The notes under the pieces: generated by a model
Seen by the model: the letters and a program-made list of their open reading frames with translations, nothing else
What the model was told of the DNA's origin: nothing
Databases searched by the model: none
Origin: Owenia fusiformis
Taxonomy: Eukaryota; Annelida; Polychaeta; Sabellida; Oweniidae
Direction of reading: 5' to 3'
Length of the DNA: 64,000 nt
Assembly (NCBI GenBank): GCA_903813345.2
Contig: CAIIXF020000011.1
Span: 751,001 to 815,000, forward strand
Part shown: positions 12,418 to 25,282 of the stretch, in pieces
Numbering within the stretch: position 1 is the stretch's first letter
Layout of the letters: each line of letters starts with the position of its first letter
Program-made: the position numbers and the translations under genes

Positions 12418-12885
12418 CGTTAATCCCTAATTATTAAATTCTTATGAAATGAGTTTCAATCATACTGATAATTAATCCGTTTGTTAGGGTTAATGGATTA
12501 ATATCTGCAGCTGATGGCTCTTAATTCCACAAAAATAATTTTTCAAAATAAGTTTTTACATATATATTTGATTGTATAATATCCCTCGTGTTATAATTAA
12601 CATTGTGTTAAATTTTTGATTCAATCAATCAATTCATTGTAAAGTTAGTTTTTGGATTTTTAATTAATTGGTTTTCCTCACATTTTTATTCCATTGTTTC
12701 TCTGTCACATTAAGTTTATGGCAAACAACATTTAAATCGATTCCCTCTTACACAGGTACAAACAACCACCTGTATTCACTTTGCCAACCGGAAAAACAGT
12801 CATGACAGGGAACTGCTCAATATTCTATAAACATATTACGCATTTTATACAGACCCGTAGCCAAGGACCCCCCTCCTCTTGGTCA
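12418..12885 (+). repeat. Dispersed repeat family R1, copy 1
   Basis: Starts at TTAATCCCTAATTATT and includes the marker phrases GTTAATGGATTAAT, TTGATTGTATAAT and CCCTCTTACACAGGTACAAAC. The same ordered markers recur at 13384-14785 and, inverted, at 60540-62235. No coding capacity was seen. The class is unknown; the ends are not clear enough to tell MITE from solo LTR. Confidence 0.7.
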
Positions 12886-12900
12886 ACAATTCTTTAGAAT

Positions 12901-13197
12901 CTATTAGAATACTGTTACACACTAGCGAAACTAGTAGCACTTCCTGAAGACAAAGAAACCAATTATTTATGTGAAAAATGCGGAAATTTATTTAAAGATA
13001 CAGTAAATCATTTACTCTTTCAATGCTGCTGTGATGCTGTCTGCAAAGGTATGACCATGCACGACTTAGTATGTGACCCCCGCGACGCTGATGAAGACAC
13101 GAGCGACAAAATAGCAGCATTAAGTAAAATTTTGCCACAAATACACAAATTGATTTTTGTAAACGGAATCTCATTGGTTCCAGCGTTTCCAGATTAA
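12901..13197 (+). pseudogene. LINE ORF2 C-terminal fragment (zinc-knuckle end)
   Basis: A 98-codon frame without ATG ends at TAA 13195-13197. It contains the spacing C-x2-C-x8-H-x4-C (CEKCGNLF, then NHLLFQC), typical of the cysteine/histidine motif at the C terminus of many non-LTR retrotransposon reverse transcriptases. An A-rich tail (AATAAAGATATAATAATAAT, about 13363-13382) follows, then R1 sequence resumes. This is a 5'-truncated LINE copy inserted in or beside R1. The frame is intact over this short stretch. Confidence 0.65.
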
Positions 13198-13383
13198 AGC
13201 GATAATAATGCAAGGTGTTAGAGCTTTCTGCTCAACATAAATGTATAAATGATGTAAATAACTACCATTTTTAAAAACAAAACATAAACAACCTTCGTTT
13301 GAAAGTTTTTATACACTTTATTAACCTGTAATTACGTTGTAAAATGATCCATGAATAATGGGAAATAAAGATATAATAATAAT

Positions 13384-14785
13384 TAATCCCTAATTATTCA
13401 ATTTCCATGATTTGAGTTTTGTTCACAGTGATAAATAATCTGTTTGTTAGAGTTAATGGATTAATTTCCACAGCCGATGGTTCTAATTTCAACTGAAAAA
13501 TAAACTGCAAATTAAAGTAATTTAGAACGGATGAAATGTTAGTTCAACCTATATATGAATAAGAAAATCTGAATCCCAAAGCACATTGGTACATATAAAC
13601 ATCGTTTTTACTGACCTTGGTTGTGTTTTGACTCCACAATTTAGCGTTATCAACAGGAATAAATTTACTCACATTTGCACATTGTTGGGGATTCCCTAGT
13701 CAAAGGTCATGTGACTAATAATCAGAACGAGGCTATGACCTGTGAGCTATTCAAATTGAGGGGTTAGGAGATTTTTTTCATATTCTAGGTTCCACTTATT
13801 TCTGACAGTTTTCTAAGCAATCACTCAATCTATTTCTTGCAAAATAATAATTATTATATCAGGAACACATAATTAATAAAACATTGTGTAATCATTACGT
13901 ACAGAACACGAAAATTACTCTTTTCAAAAGTAGGTCACATTTTCTCCCAAGTTTTATATGCATGAAAATATGTAAGCAAACATACGTTGGTGACGTCATC
14001 AACTTGTGCGCATAATTCGAACTGGACGATGTGAAATCAAATTCAATGTACCCACTTCAAAATGAGAAATCTCCGATATCCTAGTATCAAGGTAAGACAG
14101 TGTTCTTCAGATGATATGAAATTTTTTTGCTAAAATTACCTTAAATTCATTCTATATTACTTTAAGTTTTCCATATTTATTTGATTGTATAATGTCCTTA
14201 TGTTATGATTAACATTGTGTTAAAATTCGGATTTAATTGATTGACTCAACGGAAAGTTAACTTTTAATCAATGGGTTTCCTCACATATTTACTCAATAGG
14301 GTTTCCCTACAATTTAACTCAATTGATTTTCTGTTAAATTAAGTTTACAACAAACAACACTTAAAGCCCCCTCTTACACAGACACAAACACTTTTAATCA
14401 CTTCACAAACAGCACAAAACAGTTATGACACGAAACTGCTATATATCAATACATTACGAATTTGGTATAGGTCCATGGCCAGGGAGGGGGGGGGGTCGTT
14501 GGGTTCAAGTAAACCCCCTTCCCTTTGCCAAAATTCTTTCAAAATCCTACTTTTTTTACCAATCTGAGCACTGTTAAGTGATTTTGGGCAAAATTATCAA
14601 TTGTGACCCCTTGGTTTGTTTTGAAAATTGATCCCCTTGGATAAAACTTATCCCGAGCTTGTAATATATTGGATGTACATGTATTGCTCCGATTTCTTCT
14701 GGCAAATCACTGATAATAAATAAGAAACGTGAATTAGGTTAACTGATACAAGTGGTGTTAAGCCATGCTAAAACATACCATCACG
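13384..14785 (+). repeat. Dispersed repeat family R1, copy 2 (interrupted)
   Basis: Repeats the start of R1 (TTAATCCCTAATTATT at 13384) and, from about 14150, the later R1 markers TTGATTGTATAAT, AACATTGTGTTAAA and CCCTCTTACACAG, and on to TACAAGTGGTGTTAAGCC near 14750. The part at about 13510-14140 does not match the other copies and may be an insertion. A G-run lies at about 14484. Confidence 0.6.
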
Positions 14786-15597
14786 TATGCCATGACGTTT
14801 TACATATAGAATAATAAATCACATACTGTTTAAAGGTTGTAAAATACCAAACAAGCTGTACTGATAACTTATTATTACCCTATTCAAATAAAGAACCCCG
14901 ATCAGCCTGATGAAGTTATCACAGATCCCAAAAAAGTATGTGAAGTATTAAAGAACTATTGGGGAAAATAAGGTGAGACACATCGTAACAAAGACTCAAG
15001 TATTTCCAACCTTGGAACCAGAATAAAAAGTTTAGAGAAAGAAGCTGGTACTAACGGTCTTGATATTTTTAAGCTCGATAAGGATCTATTTACTCAACAA
15101 GTGAAACCTTTAAAGAATGATAAAATGGGGGGTGGAGACCAAATTGCAAATGAATTTTTGAAATATGGAGTAGAGGTCGCAACGGTACTGAAAACCAGTA
15201 CCGGTAACCGTCACGCTAATAACCGTACCGTTACCGAAATACCGGTAAAAATATGTAAGATAAAATGCCAATGCGCTGCCACCCCCATTTTGTTCCTAAC
15301 TCTCTCCGTAGCTTCTCAAGTCTATATGCATACATTATAGCAACCCTCCTACATCCGACTTACAAAAAGATGATAAGGACTCGAATGGCCAACGTATGAT
15401 TAATATCAGTATATTTCGTTTATATTTAAATTTAAAAATTAAAGCTTACGAAAGGCACGGCAGTTCAGATTCTTTTATTTATTTGTTATCTAAAACACTT
15501 TAGCAGAGGGCTTGTACTTTATTTTGTTCACAATTAAACGCTCAGATACTATCACAAAATATTAAAGTTACAAATATAGATACGAAATGCTATTCCT

Positions 15598-15720
15598 GCG
15601 TCATCCGTGTCAATTGAACGCCAATTCAGTGCAGCTGGCACCATCACTTCCAAACGGGCACGACTTCAACCTCAGGTTGTCAATGCCTTGTTGTTCGTAA
15701 ATGACTGTTACAAACATAAT
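15598..15720 (+). pseudogene. hAT transposase C-terminal dimerisation domain fragment
   Basis: The frame reads SIERQFSAAG, then a basic stretch and NALLFVND. In the hAT family this is the conserved C-terminal dimerisation segment (S-x-E-R-x-F-S-x-A-G ... R-x-R-L ... L-L-F). Only about 40 codons remain. The catalytic RNase H-like core is missing or replaced by the inserted element, so the protein is not functional. Confidence 0.8.
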
Positions 15721-15802
15721 TCAGTTTCTGGATCTGACGTTGACACTACAACTACCGGAACTGCCAGACATAACTACAACCAAAGCTGAATATGAAGCTA
15801 CT

Positions 15803-18517
15803 TACACGTCGCACGAAACTGGGGACAATTAGCGTAACATTATGGCGTCAAAAAACCAAGACAAAACAATGAGCAGCAAAGGGCGCAAAAAGCCTTAAAA
15901 CGTCAAAAACGACAAGCGTCACATTTTTGTCAAGTTTAGTCAACCTAAAAATAAAATACTTTATCCTTATCTAATCATGACAAAATTCACAGGGTAGCAA
16001 GATCTCGAGGACAATATTTCTAAAATGTTTTTGAATTTTGAAAAACGGTCAAGAAATCCACTTGGGGCGTTGTTAAAAATTGATATGTATGGAATTTGTG
16101 GTAAAAAATCGATGCGTCACATTTTTTTCAAGTCTCGAAAACCAGCTCTTATTTTAAATATTAATTTAAATGCTTTTTATTCAATATTATACAAATATAT
16201 GACTGTCATATATCAAAATGAAGAGAATTACCCATATTTCTCATTTTTACCTAATTTGCATAAATTATGCAAAAATAATGATGTCATAGTGACGTCACAA
16301 GGCTGAAATTGAGCATTTTATTTCATTAAATTGAGTCATATCTCTATAGTCAATACAGTTTTTCTCAAATACTGTTCAATTATTGCAATTTTGAAAAACA
16401 TGGATTTGTTCTCCTTGATTTAAGCTTTAAAATGGTATATTACATGATGGGTATAAGGAAGATTTGGTGTAACTAGATTATGCTAAAGTTTGCGATGCCG
16501 AGCCAAAAATTCCAGGAATCGTGGAAAATCTCTGAAAATTATGTCGAAATGTTTAATTGAAATATGTAATCTATAACAAATAAACTTTTAACTTGAATAA
16601 TTTTTATTATATATTATAGGCCATACTAAGGGGGATTGCTCATATACTGTTTTTGCCTAATTTGCATATATTATGAAAATATAGCGATGTCATAAGATGA
16701 CGCAAGAACGGTTTGTTCCGTCAACTAAATTCCATATTCAGGAATAAATAATTTTTATTACCCGAGATTCAGTTGATAAATGTTTAATAACCCAGTTCTG
16801 TTTCATAACAGCTTTAAAATGATAAACTACATGAAGTATAGAAAAATAATATACTGTCACGACTCACTAGAATAAACCAAAGACGATCTGCGATAAGGTA
16901 CTGATATTTGACAAATCGATGAAAATCATGACTCTACAATGTTTTGAAGAAATCATAGATGTATGTGTTAAAAGCAAATTTCTGCTTGTGAATGTCTGTT
17001 TGTTCATGAACTCATTATGTTTGATTGCTAATAAACCAGATAGATCATGAACATGCAATTAATCCTCAAACTGCTTGGCCTTCCATGGGTTTCCCCAACA
17101 AAGGCTTCTGATACACTCCCCCTGAATCCCTATGCTCCCCCCTGAATTCCTATGCCCCCCTCCCTATACTACTCAACATTTTTCAAAATATATTTGTGTT
17201 GATTGTCCTACACACCTTGCAACAAGATTTTAATGTGCCATGACATCTTACAGTAGCTATAAGAGTGAGGAAAGACGAAAAATAGTGAAAAAATAAAGCT
17301 TTTCACCTATTATTGCCCACTATAAAATCGGCCATAAAAATTAACAGAGTGAATTCATCTGCCATTGAAGGTTTTGTATGTGCATAAAGGTAGTAAAATT
17401 AACAATATAGTAACCCTTTACACCCTATATATGTGTTTCAATAGGAAATATTGATGAACTGATCTCACAAAGCATGGATATTGAGAAAATATTTTTAGAT
17501 TGAAAATTGAATTTTTCTCAGAAATCGGGCCTTGATTGACTTGAATGAAAACGAACATATTCTTACCTTTTTCATAAATCTAGCTCATCTTATCTACGTT
17601 CGCTGATACCCCTAGTATTATAATACTTGAAACTAGTTTCAGAAAGTGCATCTGTTGCCCCTAGATGGCTTGATATTTCAATAATTATATTTTAAATTTC
17701 GCGGTTCAGCCTCTTGGTCGAACCGGAAATCAATAATTTCAAAAATATTTAAATTTTTTCTTTTGCATTATTTTTTGGTCAATAACAACAAAATTGGTCA
17801 AAATAAGTGAACAAAGCAGTATTCTATGAATGTATTTATATTTATTTCACAACTTTATATAACAATTATAGGGAAATAGCGTGGAAAGATGCAATTATAT
17901 TTTGGTAAGATTTTTCTTTATCGGGTGACGTCATAAACCCGTCAAATCGATCATATATGATCGATTAGGCATGACGGAGTTAATATTATTTGCAAAATAA
18001 ACAAACTGGTTATTGTTTTGTAAATTTCGCCATGACAATATTGTGCAGTTAATTTTTCTTACAAATCAGACTTAAATTAGAAGGTTAAATGAAGGGCAAC
18101 TTATTGCTCGTGCCATTCGCGTTCAAAACCTTACACAATTTTGATAATTTTAAAAGCGTTCATATACGATAATTTGAACTGTAGCAGTTAAGCAATTGTG
18201 ACGTCATAAATGAACATGTTCCATTGAATAAATTGTGAAATTTTAGGGGTATTTTGATCATTATTTCAAAAGTTATCTCAATTTCAACGAGCCCTGTAAG
18301 CGTAAAGTGTTACGTCTTACAGGGTATTTGACGATGTCGGAATATATTTAACTTTAAAAATTTTGAAGGAAAAATAAATTCACTGAAATGCGAATAAAAA
18401 AACACTTCAAAATGATATATGAAACACATAGTTAGCTTTTTAAATAAGGCAGAAATTAACGTTCAAAGCTGAGATCAGCCCGTATTTCCCGAATTGTCCC
18501 CAGGTCCGTGCACGTCA
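15803..18517. mobile_element. CTGGGGACAATT-ended DNA element, long copy, nested in hAT
   Basis: Inverted ends CTGGGGACAATT (15819-15830) and AATTGTCCCCAG (18492-18503) are embedded in longer ends: CACGTCGCACGAAA on the left and TCCGTGCACGTCA on the right. A shorter copy in the opposite orientation lies at 31705-32608 and shares the ends and parts of the interior (for example the segment around 16020-16140). The interior is AT-rich with no convincing transposase. A C-rich patch lies at about 17115-17165. Confidence 0.75.
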
Positions 18518-20307
18518 TAACTACGTGTACACCCGAACTGCCAAACATGGACATCACACCTGAACTGCCAAACATATGGGAATCACACCTGAACTGCCAA
18601 ACATGGACATCTTAATGTCTATGTAAACGTACGCATCGTGAAAGTGGAAATTAAACGAAATAATTAAAAAACGACATGTCTTTCATTTCCCCGGGGATTA
18701 TCGTCGGTTAACCGGTTAATAATTTCAATACCGGTAAATGCTCAATTCCGTACCGAAACCGTATAACCGAAATTACCGTCAGCCTCTAATATGGAGGCAT
18801 TGTTTTATCAGACGCACTTTATAACATGTTCGAATATTTTACTTATACCGAGTCTTTCCCTGATGAGTGGAGTGAGGGAACACTCATTCCGATCCACAAT
18901 GAGAATGACACTGAATAGTATATTGAGATGGAAAACAAACAAGGTGGTTTCAGGGAAAAAGACGCCTTGAAGACAATATTTTCATTTTGAAAGGTCTTTG
19001 TTGCCTTCGTAAATGTAAGAGAAAGGCTACTCATTTAGCTTTCCTGGACGTATCAAAAGCGTTTGACGTGCTAGACCGCGATACATTGTTTTGCCACTTA
19101 TGGAACAAAGGAATCCAAGGAAAAACTTGGAGAACTCTACATAAATTGTACGCTAATGCACAAAATAAAGTAATTTTGGTAATTTTGAAACCGATCATTT
19201 CGACAGTCAGTATGGTCTCAAACAGGGATGTAATCTATCCCCGACACTGTTTTCTATTGTTATTACTGACCTTATTGATATGATTAAAGCCAGAGGATTA
19301 GGCATACGTTATGAAAATACTTATGTTCCCGCCTTATTATTTGCAGACGATATAGTATTGATAGCTGACTCAGAAGACGAACTTCAGGAAATGCTCAATA
19401 CTACATCGTCCTTTGGAATAAAATGGGGGCTTAACTTTAGTAAAAAGAAATCCAAGGTCATGACGATAGGGAAAAGAATGAATACTAACAAGCACTGGTT
19501 TCTTGGTAATGCTGCAATTGACGAAGTAAAAACAGACAAATATCTTGGAACCTTTGTTGATAATCTACTCCATGACACATCTCACATTTAAGATTATGTT
19601 TCTAAAAAAGCATGTAAAATCAATTCTTATATGCGATATGTACTTGCCAAACATAACAATGTCAACAGGATCAACTTTGGTCTAAGTATTTATAATTCTA
19701 TGTTTACACCAGCCATTACACATGGTTGTGGGGTATGGTGTGTTAATAAGACAACTACAAAAATACTAAATTCCCTCCAATATAATGCTTGAAGGGCAAT
19801 TTTGAATCTAAAGTGTAAACTGGCTACATGTGCTCTTTTGGCAGAATTAGGCTGGGAACCATTAACTACAAGCATTGAAAACAAACAGATCAATTATTTT
19901 AGCTACCTTGTAAAAAATGTTAGGAATGATCTTTTAAACATTGTTTTTCAAAGTATGTTAGAATACCATAGGCTTAATAAAAATTTGTGTTGGCCATATA
20001 TGAGAAACATCCACTCAATTATGAAAGATAGAGGACTGGATGATGTTATGTTCAGACCTAACACTTCCTGGATGAAGACATATAAAGCAATCACAAATAG
20101 CCAAATGAAAACTGATATATTTAAATCAATAAACGTAAAATCCTCACTAAACGTTTATAAACATGTTAAAACGAATTGGGGTCATGAACGTTACATGCAC
20201 ATTTCAAACGATTTTAGACTTGCTGTTTTAAAGTTTCGAGCTAGGACAGGATGTTTCATGGTTGGTGCAGATTTGAAAAGATGGGGCCAAGGTGATTGTA
20301 ATGTATG

Positions 20308-21263
20308 CAGTGGCGTAGCTACGTGTACGCCAAGTACGCCCAGGCGTACTCTCAAATTTTAAGGAAAAATAAAATTTACCTGATTAATTGACATGAAAAA
20401 TAAATATTTTACCAAGAGATAGAAATCGATAGGAGATCTATGAAGACTCGTGTTAATAAATAAAAAGTTCTCGATTGTTTCATTTTCTTTGTTTTGAATC
20501 AGTTAGCTACTGATAATAAGAGAATTTTATTTCGTTTTAGTTGAGTTGACATTCATTGTAGTTGTGTATTCTTCAATGGCGGCCCCAGCAAGAGCTCCCG
20601 GCGTTGATCCCGTTGATCCTGTTATTCATAAAGTCATACTTGCGTTCCACAATGAACGAGGAAAGACTTTCTTCCTTGGCCATGATACATATCCATAGGG
20701 AACAGGACATAAACATTGATACTGTTATTGACATGTTCGCAAATGCAAAAATGCAAAAAACAGAAAGATAGAATTTATTCTATAGAATCACGTACAGATT
20801 GTTAAGATCCGAAATGGAGTTGAGACGGTCGTGTAACTATTCTTTTATTGTTAATTATCTTGTGAGCTAGATAAAAACAAACACAGAAAAAAAAAATTTC
20901 ATGGAGAATGACCACAAAAGCTTAAAACAATGAGCCTCATACATACAGTTTTAGGTAGCCTAAAAAATAAAATCGCCTTGATAGACGGCTTCGATCGCCA
21001 ATGGCATGATTTTATATAGAATCTGTCTATTTTGTTTCCCGAATATTATCTGTTAATACAGTTAATTCAATCCCTTTAAAAAGCTATGTCAAAATGATCA
21101 AACAATACATATTTCCTTCATTGAATTAAGAGTGTTTAGTGCGTCCCCTATGTTCTGAACACCCGGGATCTTCCTATTTTATGGAACCATCGTTTTGTTA
21201 ATTTTGATAAAACCGGGAAATCATACGGGCGTACACTCGCAAAATGGGCTAGCTACGCCTCTG
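20308..21263 (+). mobile_element. hAT element with 5-bp duplication, copy 1 (956 bp)
   Basis: Starts CAGTGGCGTAGCTACG and ends with the inverse of CAGAGGCGTAGCTAGC. The flanking GTATG (20303-20307 and 21264-21268) is a 5-bp target duplication. The interior keeps the end of a hAT transposase frame (about 20628-20770: SYLRSTMNEERLSSLAMI and a short tail). It is an internally deleted, non-autonomous derivative. The second copy (44967-45951) has the same termini and also a 5-bp duplication (TATCC). Confidence 0.87.
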
Positions 21264-21506
21264 GTATGTTCAATTATAAGATATTATTGAGTCAATTCAT
21301 AGATGTCGCTCATAAATTGAATCTTGGGAAAAAGCACATGTGTGCCATATAAGGCAAATATAGATTCCACCATTGATTTAGACTGAAATGATGTCTGTGT
21401 TTGTTATTGACAAAACTTGTATATATATTAGGACTCAGAACTTAACAGTGATGGATTATGCAAATTTTGTAATTCAGGGATTGATGATCTTTCCCACCGC
21501 CTACTG

Positions 21507-22195
21507 TTATGCCCATATTTCGGCTCTCACGTTATTGAGAACTATTTCTTTAACCCTTGTTAGATTAAGCTGGCTTGTTGACAAAATCGAGGGCGTTTTT
21601 CGGAAATGTACTCTTTGGTGTTTTTTAAAATTCGAAAGAGTATTCTTAGATTTAATAGCAGGTGGAAGATTGATCCAATTTGAAATTGCAGCTGGTATTG
21701 CTGAGGTAGAGAATCTATTTGAACATCTAATGGGCATCTTAAATGCTTCATTATATCTCAATAATCTGTTTGCATGGTTTCTAAATTTGTCAAAAATATC
21801 AGTTACAAAGGGAGGACTTGTACCATTTACAATTTTGAACATAAAATTGTTAATCTGGATACTGCGTCTTGATTCAAGAGTTGGCCAATTGAGTAGGTTT
21901 AAAACCTTTTTTGAACTGCTCCCTTGGATACACCCAGAACAATAAAGTGCAGCTTTGTAATAAAGACTGTCGAGTCGTTGTAATAGGAATTTTGAGGCTG
22001 TGCTGTACATGATAGCACCATAGTCAAAATGGGGTAAAATAAAGGACTTAAATATGGTTTCTAGATGCTTGCTACCTAACTTATATTTAGTTTCTTTAAA
22101 GGGTTCAACATTTTTCGCATTTTTGATATGATTTCTCCAATATGCTTGTCATATGATAAGCTTGGGTCCATTAACAGAGGTCAAAAACTACCAAA
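21507..22195 (-). pseudogene. LINE reverse transcriptase C-terminal fragment, minus strand
   Basis: The minus-strand frame (21507-22010, extendable upstream to about 22150 with breaks) matches the thumb and post-RT region of CR1/L2/jockey-like LINEs: FILPHFDYGAIMYS, then LDSLYYKAALYCSGCI, LLNWPTLESRR and MFKIVNGTSPPFV. The catalytic domain is absent and no 3' tail was identified. It is an old, 5'-truncated copy, oriented opposite to gene A, and differs from the LINE at 14884-20302. Confidence 0.75.
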
Positions 22196-23420
22196 AAATG
22201 AAATCCCAATTTTTCCCAATTTGGAGTATACACTGCAACAGAAAATAACACAAAATGATTTTAAATATACGATTTAGGTTTCTAAGCTATAAATTTGAGG
22301 TTATTTTTCTTATCAATACCAAGAAATTATGTAATCAGTGTATCGACGTTTTGTATTCTTTCTCAGGTATTAATAAGATAAATGTTACAAATGAATCACT
22401 CTTATATTAGAATGACAAATGCTTAAATTATGCTTAGTTTTTCACAAAATGGGTCTCAATACGTTTTGAGATATGGACTTTTATTCAGCGGTGAACATTA
22501 TCAATAAAGGAGAGCATATTGCTCTTCCTTGAATAATTGGGACTACAGCTAAAATTACATTTCTCGTAGTTAGATATAGCTCAGTTGCTTATAAAACAAT
22601 CATCAATACTTGGTCGAATACATGAATAATTGAGAAAATCGTTATCATTATCTCCCTAAAATCTAATTGTATCCAGCGGTAAGGTCAAAGAAGAAATAAC
22701 CATCAGAAAACTTGATGATATCCACAAGTAAGGCCGGGGAAGAATTGTAAGGCGTTCGATTGCATATGACTCTAATTGATTATTACACATGCCCTTGGAA
22801 CATATTAACATTCCAATACTTCTGTAACATTTAATTATACATAAATCTTACCTATTTGTTATTGTACTATGTTTTATAAAACATGAGAACAATAATTTGT
22901 TGTTAGAACCCTTTCAATTATATTGAAAAATTCTGGTAATAAAATGTTTCAAATGGTAAGAAAACTAATATGTTGAATTGACTTGGCTAATATTTGAAAA
23001 ATCAAACAAAATCTAAAAAATACACTTGCGTAATTACATTAATTAAACACCGACATCTACAGTAAAATCATAATATATGTTTACATTATGATAATAGATT
23101 TTTTGCTCGTATGCGTAGAATAACGGTCTGTGTCTTATAAAATGTATCAAAGTTCGAATCAAAATATTTAAGTTTTTGACCCCTTGTGTTGAAAGACATT
23201 TTTCGACCAGAAAGTCGGAACTTCTTTCAGCAAATGGTATTTTTAAAGAGTCAAGACATATACACCTTCAGAAAAATTGCTTCAAATGTTGCTGCGCTAT
23301 AGTGTGCTATGGATCCTTCATATTCGGAAATCATACCATGGACTAAAAGTGACACAAAGTCATTCGGTTTTCCACAAACCTATTCAGTTTGTCACGTGAC
23401 TCAACCACACATAATATAAG
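22196..23420. other. Gene A intron 1, no feature recognised
   Basis: AT-rich. A segment at about 22630-22880 recurs at about 53930-54180 (phrase TTGTATCCAGCGGTAAGGTCAAAGAAG), so part of it is a dispersed repeat of unknown type. No exon was seen. Confidence 0.5.
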
Positions 23421-23507
23421 TTATTGAATGATTTGAAGTGCAATACACAGGATATATTCTACTTGAGAAATTCCGTATTGGAACGAGACGAAGTCGAGTC
23501 GATTTTG

Positions 23508-23615
23508 CCTACAACTCGTGAAATCTCGAAAAAGAAAAATAGTACCTTCGAGGCTGCGACATCTTTTTACCTAAACGAATACAGATCCGTTTCTTTAACT
23601 AGAAACAAAAACCTT
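23508..23615 (+). repeat. Dispersed repeat, copy 1 (second at 27632-27730)
   Basis: ACAACTCGTGAAATCTCGAA followed by AAGAAAAAT..ACCTTCGA and GCTGCGACATCTTTTTAC is found again at 27632-27730 with few changes. Both copies open a short frame in the same phase, but neither has convincing start or splice context. The origin is unknown. Confidence 0.65.
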
Positions 23616-23683
23616 TAATAATACAAAAGATTCATGATTGATGATGAACTTTAGTTTAATACACGTACTTGTGCAAATCTCAT

Positions 23684-24356
23684 CGAACGGCTTCGAAAAA
23701 TATATATAGGACGCTTTCTCCCTGTCCCCATACCAATCCTTTTCGTCCATTCGTCCTTCAGTTCTAGCAATATTGACCCCGTATTGTATATGTTCTTCTT
23801 TTTCGTCCCCTTATGATTAGACAGTAGATGAAATCCGGAGTATATTGTATTTGAACGGCTTCGAAAAATATATATAGGACGCTTTCTCCTTGTCCCCATA
23901 CCAATCCTTTTCGTCCATTCGTCCTTCAGTTCTAGCAATATTGACCCCGTATTGTATATGTTCTTCTTTCTCGTCCCCTTATGATTAGACAGTAGATGAA
24001 ATCCGGAGTATATTGTATTTGAACGGCTTCGAAAAATATATATAGGACGCTTTCTCCCTGTCCCCATACCAATCCTTTTCGTCCATTCGTCCTTCAGTTC
24101 TAGCAATATTGACCCCGTATTGTATATGTTCTTCTTTCTCGTCCCCTTATGATTAGACAGTAGATGAAATCCGGAGTATATTGTATTTGAACGGCTTCGA
24201 AAAATATATATAGGACGCTTTCTCCCTGTCCCCATACCAATCCTTTTCGTCCATTCGTCCTTCAGTTCTAGCAATATTGACCCCGTATTGTATATGTTCT
24301 TCTTTCTCGTCCCCTTATGATTAGACAGTAGACGGAATCCGGAGTATATTCTATTT
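23684..24356. repeat. 168-bp tandem repeat, 4 nearly identical copies
   Basis: GAACGGCTTCGAAAAATATA starts copies at 23685, 23853, 24021 and 24189, exactly 168 bp apart, with only a few differences. 168 is 56 codons, so the minus strand keeps one open frame of 238 codons (23651-24367) with four 56-residue repeats (phrases HLLSNHKGTRKKNIYNTGS and ELKDEWTKRIGMGTGRK). The very low divergence shows recent expansion. Whether the frame is ever translated cannot be told; a neutral explanation is enough. Confidence 0.9.
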
Positions 24357-24367
24357 GCATTTTTCAT

Positions 24368-25280
24368 TATTCTTCAGATTAGAAACCAGTTAAAATCTTG
24401 AAACCATTGTGAATTATTGTGTTTTATGCATTATGGCGACGGCTTTTGTGAATGGATTGAAACGTCTATGGACTTGGAGACTGGATTTTATCTATCCCAC
24501 ATCATTTGGGACTGAATGCTCTATCTTGTAGGAGTATCTACAACTATTTTTGATGTTATGAGTATTGGCTATCAATTTCTAATTTTTTCTTCAACATGTA
24601 TTGTAATGACTTCAGTATGAATGAAATGTCCCTTGGTGTTCTGGTCTTGGATTGTGATATTGGTTCCTGGATGGTGGGGGAAATGGGGTATTAGACGTTG
24701 TTTCTTTTCACGTTAGATCATGATTTTGGGATATATGGTTTTTTTCTTGACTGATATGCACTTAGAATTTGCTTTTTCTTGCTAAGTTCCATTACAACTT
24801 TTGGTCCTTTAACTTTGGCACTTGTGCTTAGATATTGATTAAATTGTATATGTCATTTTCTTAATTATTTCTTCGAAATCTGGAGTCTGTTTTTCTTATT
24901 TTCTTTATTTTTTATTTTATACTAAAAGGTCTCCTATTTATCTGATATATGTGTTATCATTAGAAAGAATATACTGTATATTATATATTGCTATTCTTCC
25001 TGACAACGTTTCTCTAATAAAAGCAGGATCACAAGAATATACTATATGACAGTACTGGACCTGCGCTAAACTTGGAGTGATGTTGTTAACTTTATGTCAA
25101 TGTCGAAATCTAGATTAAATCAAGTTTTAATTTGTCAATGTTTGTCACTTAGCCTCAACAGATTTGCCTTAAAATATATACAGATATTATATCAGCATTC
25201 TATTAGTGTTGTCCTTTTTTAAATTTGCTAGGATTTTATGATAGTAGAATCCGCTGCTAGAATGAATGTTTCTGTTTTAT
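24368..25280. other. Gene A intron 1, no feature recognised
   Basis: T-rich intronic sequence with no exon-like frame or repeat that I can identify. Confidence 0.5.
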
Positions 25281-25282
25281 AT

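Larger units (their letters stand above)
15171..18788 (+). mobile_element. hAT DNA transposon remnant with 8-bp target duplication
   Basis: Flanked by perfect 8-bp direct repeats ATATGGAG (15163-15170 and 18789-18796), the duplication size typical of hAT. The ends are imperfect inverted repeats: TAGAGGTCGCAACGGTA on the left and TAGAGGCTGACGGTAAT on the right (inverse). Subterminal CCGGTAA/TTACCGG repeats occur at both ends. A transposase remnant is present at 15607-15720. A 2.7-kb unrelated element is inserted within it (15803-18517), and a short CTGCCAAACAT tandem repeat follows at about 18539-18610. Confidence 0.88.
14884..20302 (+). mobile_element. Non-LTR retrotransposon (LINE) remnant, split by a hAT insertion
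   Basis: Two LINE segments, 14884-15170 and 18797-20302, are separated by a 3.6-kb hAT element. Removing that element with one copy of its 8-bp duplication restores a continuous reading frame across the join. The downstream segment has reverse transcriptase landmarks: a QGGFR motif near 18940, the first catalytic Asp in FLDVSKAFD (about 19040), and the catalytic FADD box (about 19345). The thumb region follows to about 20300. Several stops and frameshifts (for example in the QGGFR region and after 19200) show it is dead. Its 3' end is cut by the hAT copy at 20308. Confidence 0.85.

Noticed and set aside
21388-21945. Plus-strand 185-codon frame
   Set aside because: It is the antisense shadow of the minus-strand LINE fragment, which has clear reverse transcriptase C-terminal motifs.
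22568-22600. TAGATATAGCTCAGTTGC as a tRNA A box
   Set aside because: No B box or foldable arms follow at the required distance.
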